From: Agaricus subrufescens
Taxonomy: Eukaryota > Basidiomycota > Agaricomycetes > Agaricales > Agaricaceae
Length of the DNA: 64,000 nt
Reading direction: 5' to 3'
NCBI GenBank assembly: GCA_029945375.1
Contig: CM057069.1
Span: 62,001 to 126,000, forward strand
The notes under the pieces are model-generated. The model was given only the letters and a program-made list of their open reading frames with translations, was not told the origin of the DNA and searched no databases. Made by a program: the position numbers and the translations under genes. Positions 23,621-34,502 of this stretch are shown here, in pieces (within the stretch, counting starts at the first letter, position 1; each line of letters begins with the position of its first letter).

Positions 23621-24510
23621 GACATCTGCAATTCTTTTCTTCCTCTTGCGTACTACTCTCTTCAGGCAAAGATTTTAGTTTATCCATTCTCTCCGCTGAG
23701 TTTCGGACAATTGGTCCTCAACTTCTTCTGAAACATCTACCCTTGATTTGAGGGTACAACCCGTACGCCTCCTACGTGTACATTCCCGCTCTGTAGCCTC
23801 AACAACAATCATTGGTTTAGGCAGAAACATCATATCGTCTTCCCTCGATTCCTGTGTCAAATTATGGGATGTCCCTTCCGGAAATGTTATCCACACGCTG
23901 AATTCAATTTCGCCGGTTCTATGCACAACTAACGGGAAAAATGAGGGCTTTGTACCCCCGGACAGTGAAGAACAAGAACAAGGAATGGACACCGAAAGAG
24001 ATAAAAGAGAAGAAGAGCACGTTAAACAAACCGTCACCTACGCTGGTTTACAAAATGGGTCTGTCCAAGTTTTTGACCGGCGGGCAAAGTCAAATTTCAT
24101 TCTCTCTAAACCCCCATCATCGTCATCTGCCGCTATCAACGCGATAACATACCTCTCTCAACATTCTTTACTAGCCACGGGCTCATCCAATGGCATGGTT
24201 ACGCTATACGACGTTCGATCCCTGTCTTCCTCTTCCTCCCCTCCCCTATTAACATCCTTCCGACGCAACGAAGCCGGTATCTCCGAATTATCTTTTCAAT
24301 ATCGCAATCAACGCGTAGGATTGGCGATAGCCACTAAAGATGGATTACCTTACATCGCTAGTATCATACCTGAAGGTCCTGGTGTTCAAACGAAACTGGT
24401 GCTGTCGCAAATATCCGGGTCGTACGTGCTGACGCTGATAATGATCAAGAGGAAGAAGTTTGGACGGCCAGTGATGATGGTGTTGTTAGGAAATACATTT
24501 TATGACACTC
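23621..24510 (+). pseudogene. 5'-truncated copy of the PAAF1-like WD40 gene
   Basis: It is about 90 per cent similar by eye to 20418-21314 and starts mid-gene at CATCTGCAATTC. An early in-frame break (a small deletion after the GAGTTTC block, near 23700) and a second deletion near 24400, where the complete gene has the VGVDCDPVANIRV block, shift the frame. A 259-codon frame from 23748 still encodes the GLGRNIISSSLDS to GPGVQTK section, but its GH and WD residues are altered (HSRSVAST, FDRRA). No promoter or start was duplicated, so it is probably not functional. Confidence 0.85.
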
Positions 24511-24624
24511 TTTTATTTGTCGGGTAGCAGCAGTTGAATTCAGATTGTATGATAGTAAAGATTACAAGGAGTCAAGCACATCAAGATCTATCTACCGTCA
24601 TCTACTACCCGTGTCATGTCCAAA

Positions 24625-26112
24625 TCACAAAAATCCATCTGTTGCATCTTCGCCATACCTGCTGCGCCATATGATCTTCATCCGGCGACTGCCCACAATG
24701 GATCTCAACTCCTCTCGGAAATCTGGCGGCCAGTCATCAGGTTCATCCTCAAGAAATCTAAAGTCGACGCTGTAGAAGAATGCCCTGCCAATTTTGGATT
24801 CCCTCAACCATGTCAGAACAGAAGAGGGGGTCATAGTCTCGAAAACAGTTATGACGATAGACCTGAGAACGGGATAGCGAAGCTGGGGATTGTGGTGGTG
24901 GTCATCCTCCATCTGTTCCAGTGATTGATTAAGATGACTAAACGGGTACTCCTCCCATAATATAATGTCAAGCTCCTCGAGTTTAGGCAATGACATGCTG
25001 GGTAGCTGAATCAGACCGTCATTGAGGAATCTCATTTCTGTGTCTATGGAAAGGCTTGTCAAAGTGGCCGAGAAATTGTGGCAGAGAGGAACGTTTTCTT
25101 CTTCGAAGGGCTCAAAGCTGAGATTCTTGAGCGAAAGTAGATGGAATTTTTCGAGGGATGCGCATGATGTGATGAGATACAGCCCGTAAAAGGAGAGGGA
25201 TTTCAGGTGGGGAAGTGTAAGAGGCTCGATGAACTCGATGTCGGAGGATGATGCGCCATACCAAGCGATATCACACTCTACAAGATTTGGGCACTGACGG
25301 AGAAGCCGGTCCAGGTTCTCTCCTGGTACGTTCTCGATTGTCAAATATTGCAGTGATGGGGGAACAAGGATCGCGGTATTTATCATACCGGAGGATAACT
25401 TGAGCCGATTCACCGCAGTGAGCACTCGAATGTCGAAAGATAAAAGTGGCGTGTTTCCAGTTGATATATTCAAAGTACTGAGCGTCGGAGAGCCAAGATC
25501 TGTGAGCCTCTCTATCCAGAGACTGGAAAAAGATTATCCCTGGAAGTCAAAACTTTTGACTTTACGAGTTATGTCGGAAGTTATAAGAGCATCAACACAA
25601 GAGCGCGACATCTCCTTGTCATCAAGTTCTGATCCGAGCAATACAACAAGGTCGAGACTTGGTGTAAGAGTGGAACAATACCGAAGCACGAACGAGGCAT
25701 TGTCAATCGAGTTACGTTTGACTATACCCAACCCTACCCTCCTCCACAACTCCGGGGTGCCAAATGCGGTGCGGCGGAAATGAGATGATACAGATGCTAG
25801 CTCGAAAGCCTGACATAAGTATGCACGATAGTATTGGTGTTTAGGCAGACAGTAGTCTGTCAGGTCGACGAGTTCGAATATGTATGAGAGTATTTCAACA
25901 GGAATTTTGGAAATCGGAGATAGCGAGTTGTGTAGGTGGCGTGAGCGACTAAGGAGGGCATGATGTAACGTGGTTAACTGCGAAGTGTGGCTTTCAAAAG
26001 AGTTGATTTACTCATCGATGTGGGCGAGCTCTTCCCGTTCTGAGGTGAAGGGAGGTGGAAGTTTATGTTGGTCCAGGTAGTCGCAATGGTAGAGATCAAT
26101 AGTGGAGGACAT
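24625..26112 (-). pseudogene. F-box-like protein, array copy 2, with two in-frame stops
   Basis: The frame runs in register from the ATG at 26112 (MSSTIDLYHCDYLDQH) to the C terminus with the same block order as its neighbours. It carries TAA at 26008-26010, where the others have Gln in DEQI, and TAA at 25534-25536 after KSFDFQG. The first is a CAA-to-TAA type change. One codon is missing from the F-box core (YIFELVD for YIFEQLVD). The last residues also differ, ending EDATDGFL. Each half keeps long open frames, so inactivation looks recent; read-through or splicing around the stops is not supported by splice sites I can see. Confidence 0.8.
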
Positions 26113-26397
26113 GATATCGATGATGGTGGTGTCGAACAAATGATGTTAAGTACTAAAAAGGAATGCCACCAAGATCTGATGGTGAGTTGGGAAAGGGCAT
26201 GCCGTTCAAACTCACAGGTACTGTACATCATTTAATGTGTTCTCCATTTTTCGCACCAGAATCCGTCTAGTTACCCTCAAGCTCTCACTTCTCACTTTGT
26301 ACTACTCGGATTGCAAATAAAAGTGCATTTAAATAGCCAATAAAGTGAGAACACTCTAATTCGCAAAAATTACATAGCATTGTGGGTGCTCTTTACG

Positions 26398-26560
26398 TTT
26401 TGTGACAGTCTTTAACTTGTCAGTTTGCACGAGTGGAAATCGGATTGTATGATAGTAATGGTTACAACACCTGTGTAGGTTAAGTCGTCAACATCAAAGA
26501 GTCAAGTACATCAAGATCTACTTACCGTCATCTCATAAAACCACCCGGATCATCTCCATA
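26398..26560. repeat. copy of the WD40-gene 3' flank at the start of unit 3
   Basis: ACGTTTTGTGACAGTCTTTA at 26397 repeats the stop-codon region and downstream flank of the WD40 gene (21304 onwards): GTCAGTTTGCAC, GGATTGTATGATAGTAA, then the TCAAGTACATCAAGATCTA block. None of the WD40 coding sequence was carried in this unit. Confidence 0.8.
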
Positions 26561-26567
26561 TCACATT

Positions 26568-28061
26568 TCATACAGATGCATCCTGCACACCTAACTCGTA
26601 TATCTTGCAATCATCCCATGTGATCTCCATTCGGCGACTGCCCACAATGGATCTCAACTCCTCTCGTAAATCTGGCGACCATTCATCAGCTTTGAGCTGG
26701 AAGTGGTCAAAATTGATGTCGTAAAAGAATGCCCTGCCAATCTCGGAATTCCCCAACCATGTCAGAGGAGAAGAAGGGCCCATCCTATCGAGAAAGCATA
26801 TAATGATAGACTTGAGAACAGGATAGTGAAGCCGGGGATTGCGGTGGTGGTCATCCTCCATCTGTTGCAGCACTGGATCAAGATGAGGATCCAATTGATC
26901 CAATATTCTAATGTCAAGCTCCTCGAGTTTAGGTAACGACATGCTGCATAGCTGAGGCAGACCGTCATTGATATTATCCGCATCCACGTATATGCAAAGG
27001 CTTGTCAAAGTCGCTGCGACACTGCGGCAGAGGAGGATGGCACCTCCTTCGAATTGGCCAATTTCAAGCCTCTCGAGCGAAGGTAGATGGAAATTTTGCA
27101 TGTGTGTGCTTGACAGGTTTAAAAAAAAGAGGGATTTCAGATGGGGAAGTGTAAGAGGCGTGATGAATTCGAGGCTGGAGTTCGGTGTGCCAAACCAACA
27201 GATATCACACTCTATGAGATTCGGGCACTGACGGAGAAGCGGCTCCAAGTTCTCTCCTGGTACTTCGCTGACGGTTAAATATTGCAATGATGGGGGAACG
27301 AGGACCATATTGTTTGCTATACGGGAGGATAACCTGAGCCGATTCACTGCAGTGAGCACTCGAATATCAAAAGATAAAATGGGCGTTGATCCAGTCTTTA
27401 TGGTCAAAGTATGGAGCATTGGAGAGCCAAACTCCTTGAGTTTCTCTATCCAGAGACCAGAAGAAGATCCGTTATGCAAACCATGCAAGTCAAAACTTTT
27501 GACTTTACAAGTTATGTCGGGAGTTATAAGAGCATCAATGCAAGAGCGAGACACCTCCTCGTCATCAAGATCTTTGCCAGTCTCTACGTCAAGGTCGAGA
27601 GCTGGTGTAAGAGCGGAACAGTACCGAAGCAATGACGAGGCATTGTCGATCGCGTCAAGATTGACTATATTCAATGGTATCCTCCTCCACAGCTCCGGGA
27701 TGCCAAGTGTGATGTGGCGGAAATAAGACGATACAGACACCAGCGTGAAAGCCTGGCGTAGGCATGCACGATAGAGTTTACACTGATGATCACCAGTGTC
27801 CATCACTGCGTCGACAAGTTGTTCGAATATGTACGAGATTATTTCGACAGGAAGTTTCCGAATTGGAGATAGCAAGTTGCGTAGGTTGCGTGAGCGAATA
27901 AGGAGGGCATGATGCAACGCGGTCAACTGCGAAATGTGGCTTTCGAGAGAATTGATCTGTTCGTCGACGTGGCTGAGCTCTTCCTGTTCTGAGGTGAAGG
28001 GAGGTAGAAGTGTATGTCGGTCCAGGTGGTCGCAATGGTAAGAATTAGCGGTGGAGGACAT
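26568..28061 (-). CDS. F-box-like domain protein, array copy 3
   Basis: An intact frame of 497 residues starting MSSTANSYHCDHLDR. Residues 24-62 form the charged helix (EELSHVDEQINSLESHIS...). The F-box core LPVEIISYIFEQLVDA is at 70-85, and LVSVSSYFRHITLGIPELW follows near 105. The C-terminal two thirds repeats leucine-rich strands (CPNLIECDI, PLTLPHLKSL, FHLPSLERLEI, LPKLEELDI) and ends with LREELRSIVGSRRMEITWDD. Substitutions against copies 1 and 4 are spread along the length, but the reading frame is kept. Confidence 0.85.
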   Translation of the reverse strand: MSSTANSYHCDHLDRHTLLPPFTSEQEELSHVDEQINSLESHISQLTALHHALLIRSRNLRNLLSPIRKLPVEIISYIFEQLVDAVMDTGDHQCKLYRACLRQAFTLVSVSSYFRHITLGIPELWRRIPLNIVNLDAIDNASSLLRYCSALTPALDLDVETGKDLDDEEVSRSCIDALITPDITCKVKSFDLHGLHNGSSSGLWIEKLKEFGSPMLHTLTIKTGSTPILSFDIRVLTAVNRLRLSSRIANNMVLVPPSLQYLTVSEVPGENLEPLLRQCPNLIECDICWFGTPNSSLEFITPLTLPHLKSLFFLNLSSTHMQNFHLPSLERLEIGQFEGGAILLCRSVAATLTSLCIYVDADNINDGLPQLCSMSLPKLEELDIRILDQLDPHLDPVLQQMEDDHHRNPRLHYPVLKSIIICFLDRMGPSSPLTWLGNSEIGRAFFYDINFDHFQLKADEWSPDLREELRSIVGSRRMEITWDDCKIYELGVQDASV

Positions 28062-28085
28062 GATATCGGTGATAGTGTTGAACAG

Positions 28086-28207
28086 GTTGGCACTAACACG
28101 GTGGGCAAATTGTCAATTTTGCGTAGTCAAGACTCAACTGTGCTGTCCTTGACGAATGCCGCGTGTGTGACGCTGTGACGGCACAGTTGCCCCTATTTTG
28201 TACCAAC
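28086..28207. repeat. possible 122-bp inverted-repeat element between units 3 and 4
   Basis: The left end GTTGGCACTAACACGG and the reverse complement of the right end GTTGGTACAAAATAGGGG resemble each other over about 25 bp. The stretch has no match in the other units and stands exactly at the breakpoint. No clear target duplication is visible. Confidence 0.3.
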
Positions 28208-28254
28208 ATGTTATATTATTTGGCAGCTATGCTGTGACCATGATGAATTACTAG

Positions 28255-28860
28255 TTAGCCTCTAACATCGAAGAGATGAAAGAGAAGACGAGTACATTAA
28301 AAAAACTGTCAGCTACCCTAGTTTACAAGATGGGTCTATCCAGGTTTTGATCGGCGAGCAAAGTCAAATTTCATTCTCTCTAATCGAAACCCATCACCAT
28401 CATCATCTGCCGCTATCAACACAACAACATACCTCCATAAATAATCTTTACTATCCGCCGGTTCATGAGTCATCAGACGGCATGGTCACACTATACAACG
28501 TGTGATCCGTCCCTTCCTCTTCCTCCCCTCTCCTATTAACATCCTTCCAACGGCACGAAGCCAGTGTTTCCAATCTATCTTTTCAATATCACCATCAACA
28601 TGTAGGATAACGATGGATTACCTTATATTGCTAGTATCATACCTAAAGGTTCTGGCCTTCAAACAGAACTGGTGGGCGCTGATTGTGATCCTGTTGCAAA
28701 TATTCGGGTCATATGCGATGACGCTGATGGAGATCAAGAGGAAGATGTTTGGATGACTAGTGATGATGGTGTTGTTAGGAGATACATTTTGTGACAGTCT
28801 TTCATTTGTCGGCCAGCAGCAGTTAAAATCGGATCGTATAATAGTAACGGTTACAAGTTA
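28255..28860 (+). pseudogene. heavily decayed 3' copy of the PAAF1-like WD40 gene
   Basis: The order of landmarks follows the complete gene: the GAAGAGATGAAAGAGAAG block, GTTTACAAGATGGGTCTATC, GTTTTGATCGGCGAGCAAAG, the CATCATCATCTGCCGCTATC stretch, GACTAGTGATGATGG and GTTAGGAGATACATTTTGTG. Many indels destroy every frame. It is more diverged than the copy at 23621, so it is probably an older duplicate or under less constraint. Confidence 0.8.
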
Positions 28861-28946
28861 TGTCGCTAACATCGAAGAGTCAAGTACATCAAGATCTATC
28901 TACCGTCATCTCATAAAACTTACCTGTGTCATGCCCATATCACATT

Positions 28947-30437
28947 TCATACGGAACCGTCCCGCACACATGACTCATATATATTGCACCCGCCCCATGT
29001 GATCTTCATTTGGCGACTGCCCACAATGGATCTCAACTCCTCTCGTAAATCTGGTGACCAGTCATCAGGTTTGAGCTGCCGATATTTAAAATTGATGTCG
29101 TAAAAGAACTCTCTGCCAAGTTCGGATTTCCTCAACCATGTCAGAAGAGAAGAAAAGGTTATCGGATTGAGAATGCGTATGATGATAGACCTAAGAGTAG
29201 GATAATGAAGCTGAGGTTTGTGGTGGTGGTCATCCTCCAGCTGTTTCAACACTGGATCGAGATGAAGATGACAATCATCCTCCCACAATGTAATGTCAAG
29301 TTCCTCGAGTTTAGGTAACGACGTGCTGCGCAGCTCGTACAGACTGTCATAGAAATTATCGAGATCCACGTATATGCGAAGACTTGTCAAAGTTGCTGCG
29401 ACACTGCGGCAGAGGGGGATGGCTCCCCGTTCGAAGAGGTCAAGTTTGAGAATCTTAAGCGAAGGTAGATGGAGTTTTTCCACGGATGGGCTTGACACGA
29501 TGAGATACTCCCCAGAAACAGAGAGAGATTTCAGGTGGGGAAGTGTAAGAGGCGTGATGAACTCGATGTCATAGTCCAATTCGTCATACCAAGAGATATG
29601 ACACTCTATGAGGTTTGGGCATTGACGGAGAAGCGGCTCCACGTTCTCTACAGGTACGCTGTTGACGGTTAAATATTGCAATGATGGGGGGACGAGGATT
29701 GCAGTGTCTATTATACGGGAGGTTAACTTGAGCCGATTCATTGTAGAGAACACTCGAATATCGAAAGACAAAATCGACGTCCATCTAGTTGATATGCTCA
29801 AAGTATTGAGCATCGGAGGGCCAGAATCCTTGAGTTTCTCTATCCAGAGACCGAAAGAATATTTGTCATGCAAGTCAAAATTTTTGACTTGACGAGTTAT
29901 GTCCGGAGTTAGAAGAGCATCAACACAAGAGCGAGCCTCATCATCATCAAGATCTTCTCCAGCCATCACGGCAAGGTCAAGACTTGGCGTAAGAGCGGAA
30001 CAATACCGAAGTAACGAGGCATTGTCAATCACGTCACGATTGACTATATCTAATGGTATCCTCCTCCACAATTCCGGGGTGCCAAATGCGATGCGGCGGA
30101 AATAAGATGATACGGATACCAATGTGAAAGCTTGACGTAGGCATGCACGATAGAGATTACGCGAATCGCTATGACTGTCTGTCACGTCGATGAGTTGTTC
30201 GAATATGTATGAGAGTATTTCGACGGGAAGTTTGCGAATTGGAGCTAGCAAGTTGCGTAGATGGCATGAGCGACCAAGGAGGGCATGACGCAACGCGGTC
30301 AGCTGCGAAATGTGCCTTTCAAGAGAGATGATTTGTTCGTCGACGTGGGCGAGCTCTGCCCGTTCAGAAGTGAAGGGAGGTGGAAGTTCATGGTGGTCCA
30401 GGTAGTCGCAATGGTAAGAATTGGCAGTGGAGGACAT
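28947..30437 (-). CDS. F-box-like domain protein, array copy 4
   Basis: An intact frame of 496 residues from the ATG at 30437 (MSSTANSYHCDYLDHH). It has the same plan as copies 1 and 3, with LPVEILSYIFEQLID as the F-box core, followed by ACLRQAFTLVSVSSYFRRIAFG. Compared with copy 3 it lacks a few residues (for example GEDLDDDEARSC against GKDLDDEEVSRSC), so length differences between copies are in-frame. It is followed upstream by the same promoter-like region as the other units and then by the membrane-protein gene. Confidence 0.85.
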   Translation of the reverse strand: MSSTANSYHCDYLDHHELPPPFTSERAELAHVDEQIISLERHISQLTALRHALLGRSCHLRNLLAPIRKLPVEILSYIFEQLIDVTDSHSDSRNLYRACLRQAFTLVSVSSYFRRIAFGTPELWRRIPLDIVNRDVIDNASLLRYCSALTPSLDLAVMAGEDLDDDEARSCVDALLTPDITRQVKNFDLHDKYSFGLWIEKLKDSGPPMLNTLSISTRWTSILSFDIRVFSTMNRLKLTSRIIDTAILVPPSLQYLTVNSVPVENVEPLLRQCPNLIECHISWYDELDYDIEFITPLTLPHLKSLSVSGEYLIVSSPSVEKLHLPSLKILKLDLFERGAIPLCRSVAATLTSLRIYVDLDNFYDSLYELRSTSLPKLEELDITLWEDDCHLHLDPVLKQLEDDHHHKPQLHYPTLRSIIIRILNPITFSSLLTWLRKSELGREFFYDINFKYRQLKPDDWSPDLREELRSIVGSRQMKITWGGCNIYESCVRDGSV

Positions 30438-31021
30438 GATATTGGTGACGGTGTTGAACAAGCTGACGTTGAGTACCGAAAAGGGATGCCATCAAGTTTT
30501 GATGACGGGTTGGGAAATGATATGCATCTCAAACTTTATCCGATTAACTGATACCTTGCCTCGGAAAAGTGGAATAGTACTGATGAATACGCTACCTTTA
30601 TAGTACGAACCTCGCAAATACTCAATGGTTGGTCCTATGTTCAAATCCAGAGGTACTACACCGTACATCATTTAATGCGTCTGTTTATCTTTTCGCCCCA
30701 AGTCCGTCTAGTTACCCCCAAGTTCTCACATCTCACCTTATCGTATCTAAACTAAAACTGTGAAAAAAAGTAAAATTTTAAATGGCCCAGAAAGCTAGAA
30801 CGCTCTCGCACAATAGCATAGGATTGTCGATGCTTTTTCGTTTTACGGGCACCAGGAAGACCGCGGAGATTCAGAAAAAAATACAGGGTACAGTATTATC
30901 TAGAAACACGGAAATCTAGACCTAATTTAACATGAAAGAAGGGGAAAAAATTATATGTATGTAAGGCCTAGGAAAGAATCCTATCACACACAATACTTCA
31001 CTACTAATACTCGGACGACAC

Positions 31022-32140
31022 TCAGCGCTTCCTCCTTTGTGTACTACTTGTAGCCTCCGTTGAGCCACTTCTACTAGAATTTTGGAAAACATGCTCATAG
31101 TCCGGTGGAAGTAGCTGATCAGGGGCGCTAGTATCACCATCCATAGGACCACCATCAACTTCTCTCTGGGGCGTCGCTGAACGAGAGCTAGATGGTAAAG
31201 TTGACGAAGGTGGAGGACGAAGCTCTTGCAAGTGACTATTGTTCGGACGTCCGGACTTTCCCTCTGTCAGAGAGGCGGTGCTCCGCATTTGGGTCACCGG
31301 CGTTGGCTTCGGTAGTTCGTAGGGAGTGGGTGAGGGGTCGAAATCGTCTTGCCCTGCATGTTCAGAAATCCTTCTCCGAGCTCTCCTCCTCCGCAAAAGA
31401 TAAAAGCCAATAGCACAGATCATAAGTATCCCAACGACACCGCCAACTATCCCACCAACTATTGCACCGATCGGCGCTTTTTGAGGTTGTGACCCAGGAA
31501 CACTTGTAGGTACGTCGATTTCAAAATGATCCAAAGTAATAGACGGCGTATTCGGATCACCCGGGTGAGGCACGCTGTGAATTACGATCGTATTAATACC
31601 AGGTGGAGGAAAGGGTTGCGCAAAGAGAAGTGCCTGGTCATTTAAGAGTCAAAAAACCGCTGTTGCATGATCGAATGACTACTTACCGAAGGAGGTGTCT
31701 GATCGCGTGTTTGATTAAGAGCGTTCTGGGTCTCGAAATGTGGATTCTGTAGGGTGCAGGCTATGCAAATTCTGACCATGGGAGTCTTCATTCCATAATA
31801 CCTAAAAGCAATGGCCTTCGCAGGGAATCTCTTTCAAAGAGCTTTATCATCAGCGTCATGATCCAGATACAAAGGTGAGAGGGTGACTGACAAAGATGAC
31901 AGTAGCATTGGGATCGTTGGACGTAGCGAGTGCCCCTGGAGTTGCATTGTGGATGCCCTGCCAGTCACCCCTGTACTGCAAACGCGCATCTGTGTGCGGA
32001 AAAGTCTGGGTGTTAGGGCCCATCAAGGATAATGCGAGCCACGGTTTCAAGGTTGGGAGTTGCCAAGGGTGCCCAATCCGAGGTGGTGGTTGAAGGCGGA
32101 GAGAGCAAAACCTACTACATACAGTAACTTCGCTCTCCAT
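31022..32140 (-). CDS. single-pass membrane protein with a cytoplasmic basic tail
   Basis: Inferred exons are 31892-32140, 31687-31830 and 31022-31633. The two introns (61 and 53 bp) are in phase 0, and the total is 334 residues. The first part has LQYRGDWQGIHNAT and TVIF|RFPAKAIAFRYYGMKTP, the beta-strand pattern of a common family of basidiomycete cell-surface proteins. A membrane helix follows (GAIVGGIVGGVVGILMICAI), then RRRRARRR, a stop-transfer signal, and a Ser/Pro-rich tail ending TQRRKR. I see no signal peptide in the first exon, so the true 5' end may lie further upstream; the region 32141-32290 has no convincing start. Function unknown. Its 3' part was copied into the array at 23340-23620. 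Confidence 0.6.
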
Positions 32141-33014
32141 TCTTTGGAGAACTGATGTGGAGCCTTCTCACAGGTTTGGGCGGTGGTGATGGGTGTCAAC
32201 TCCACAGCATACCAGAAACATCTTGCGCACCTCGACATAGAAGTTAGTGAACAATATTTCCTCCAACACATCGGGTAAACTGTTCACAGCATTGAGGTTG
32301 AAAAATCCGACCATTAGTACAAGGCTTCGATTGACGAGGTACGCTGTTAATCACATTGAAAATTGGAAAGTCCTGACACATCCCACAGCTAATGATGGAC
32401 CGGCCATCAACCGGATAGCGTGACCCTATCTTTAATAGCCTCGTAGTTCATTGGTCATTCTCGGGGTGTGATCTTGAGCGTCGGATGTTCGGAAGCTGCG
32501 TGTTCTTGCAGCAAGCATCATATAGTTATTCTTCAAGCAGCTCTCAGCAGCGTAAGACAAGTCCTAGTGTTTATATGCGTGACTCCTTATAATAAAAACA
32601 CAGCGTTTTTCTGAATTATATTTCGGCCGGCGTTTCGTGCAGGCTACCTGCCAAAAATCTTAGAGAACAGAATAGCTATGTGAGCTAATATAGCGTTTAA
32701 AACGGACCTTCACTGTATCGGGCAATAAACAGTCGTCATACATGCTTACAGCGGCTGGCACCATAATCAGCGGCACGCGATTGGAGGAAAAGAGTGAGGC
32801 TCTCAACTATTTCTGCTTATTTGCGGTGGATCGCTACGATTCTAGCTCAATCCGACAGAATGTACAAGGGACACTTACGCAACTCGGAATGCGCGCCATA
32901 CCCGATGTATTACTAAGTGACCAACCTGTGACCAACAGCTACTTGCCATCAAAATTTGATTGCAGCTACTATCAACACCGTTCATACCACTTCAATAGCA
33001 CTACCGCCGACATA

Positions 33015-34502
33015 ATGGCTCCTTACAGATGCGACTATCTAGACCAACACAAGCTTCCACAAGCTTCCAGCTTCATTAACGAACGGACAGAGCTCGCTCA
33101 CATCAACGGCCAAATTCGTTCACTTGACCAACATATGTCCCAGATGACCACATTGCGTCAAACCCTCCTTCTTCGCTCGCATCAGCTACACAACTCACTA
33201 TTGCCGGCTCACAGTCTTCCCTTCGAAATAATGTCAGACGTTTTCAAGCAAATTGTCGATAGGCCGTGTTGCGGGGACTGTTATCATCCCAGAGATCAGT
33301 ATCACAGATGCAGCCTCCGTCAAGCTCTCGTCCTGGCATCCGTATCTCCTCATTTCCGCAACGTTGCAGTTGGTACGCCGGAGTTATGGAGGCATGTTGA
33401 ATTAGAAATTCCCGATATCCACGCGATTTACAAGGCTTCGTCCTTGCTGCAACGTTGCATCGCCCTTTCCCCCAGCCTTGATATTTCCGTAACCAAGGCG
33501 CCCATAAGAGACGTAGCTCGCTCAGCCTTTGATACCCTCTTCGCTCCAGAAATTACGCAGAAAATCAAATCCTTCCACATAAATGAATCAGATTACCCGA
33601 CGACCTTTTGGATAGACAAGCTCAAAGCCTGCTCTCCCATACTCGATACCTTGAACATACAGTCTCACAAACGCAAGCTCTCGTCTTTCGATGTGCGGCT
33701 GTTCACTACTCTCACTCGACTCACCATCAGATCTACCTTTCGGGCGGATCACTCAATCACTACTTCTCCTTATTCAATCACTGTTCCTCCTTCCGTGCAA
33801 TATCTCGTCATCGAGGGTGTTATACCCAACAGCGTGGTGGTCTCACTCCTCTACCAGTGCCCAAACCTCGTAGAGTGTGATGTCAATACTCACTCCGACA
33901 GGCAGTATCCTGACACACGATTTACTCAACCCCTCACTCTTCCTTATCTCAAAAAGCTGTCCTCTTGTCAAAATTACATCTTCATGACAAGCTCATCTCT
34001 TCAGCATCTCCGACTACCCTCACTTGAGTGTCTCCAACTTCAATTCTTTGCACTCGAATCCGATTTTCTCTGCCAACACGTCTCAGCCACTCTCACAACC
34101 CTGAGCATAGATATGTGCTCTCGTGAAAATTCCGACGTCTACGGACATGGACGTCTGTCTCATCTGTCCAAGATACTACTTCCTGCACTCAAAACGCTCG
34201 ATATCTACCCTTTGTCTTTGAAATCACTCTTCAAGCCATTAGAAGCGCTGGAAACTCGGCCTCATAATTTTCCCGCTCTCCAGTCTATCATCTTGCATTT
34301 ACATACTCGAATGGAGCCTCGTACCCAGCTGAATGAAATAAAGAGCTCAAAAATTGGCAAGACACTTCCGTACGACTTCAAGCTTGATAATGAATTTTTC
34401 TCGTACTACTCTTGGCCGCCAGGATTACTACAGGAGTTGCGATCGACAGTGAACCAACGCCGGGTAGAGGTCACACGGGCTGGAGACAATATACATGAGT
34501 AG
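33015..34502 (+). CDS. F-box-like domain protein, divergent copy outside the array
   Basis: The frame is open from 32742, but the ATG at 33015 (MAPYRCDYLDQHKLPQ) matches the start of the array copies, giving 495 residues. The helix TELAHINGQIRSLDQHMS..., F-box core LPFEIMSDVFKQIVDR, LVLASVSPHFRNVAVGTPELWRH and leucine-rich strands (CPNLVECDV, PLTLPYLKKLS, LRLPSLECLQL) follow. It is clearly more diverged than the array copies are among themselves and resembles the truncated pseudogene at 18200 in several positions (for example ASVS with HFRNVAV). Orientation is opposite to the array, so it is a separate, older paralogue. Confidence 0.85.
   Translation: MAPYRCDYLDQHKLPQASSFINERTELAHINGQIRSLDQHMSQMTTLRQTLLLRSHQLHNSLLPAHSLPFEIMSDVFKQIVDRPCCGDCYHPRDQYHRCSLRQALVLASVSPHFRNVAVGTPELWRHVELEIPDIHAIYKASSLLQRCIALSPSLDISVTKAPIRDVARSAFDTLFAPEITQKIKSFHINESDYPTTFWIDKLKACSPILDTLNIQSHKRKLSSFDVRLFTTLTRLTIRSTFRADHSITTSPYSITVPPSVQYLVIEGVIPNSVVVSLLYQCPNLVECDVNTHSDRQYPDTRFTQPLTLPYLKKLSSCQNYIFMTSSSLQHLRLPSLECLQLQFFALESDFLCQHVSATLTTLSIDMCSRENSDVYGHGRLSHLSKILLPALKTLDIYPLSLKSLFKPLEALETRPHNFPALQSIILHLHTRMEPRTQLNEIKSSKIGKTLPYDFKLDNEFFSYYSWPPGLLQELRSTVNQRRVEVTRAGDNIHE

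Larger units (their letters stand above)
20418..31230. repeat. tandem segmental duplication array (four units)
   Basis: The ancestral order is WD40 gene (+), F-box gene (-), membrane-protein gene (-). Approximate units are 20418-23620, 23621-26397, 26398-28090 and 28250-31230. Each holds 3' WD40 or downstream sequence, then one F-box gene and its upstream region. The 23340-23620 piece matches the 3' part of the membrane-protein gene at 30800-31230 and is fused to the WD40 piece at 23621, which marks a breakpoint. Unit 3 begins only at the WD40 stop codon. Units 3 and 4 are separated by about 120 bp of unrelated sequence at 28086-28207. Confidence 0.85.
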
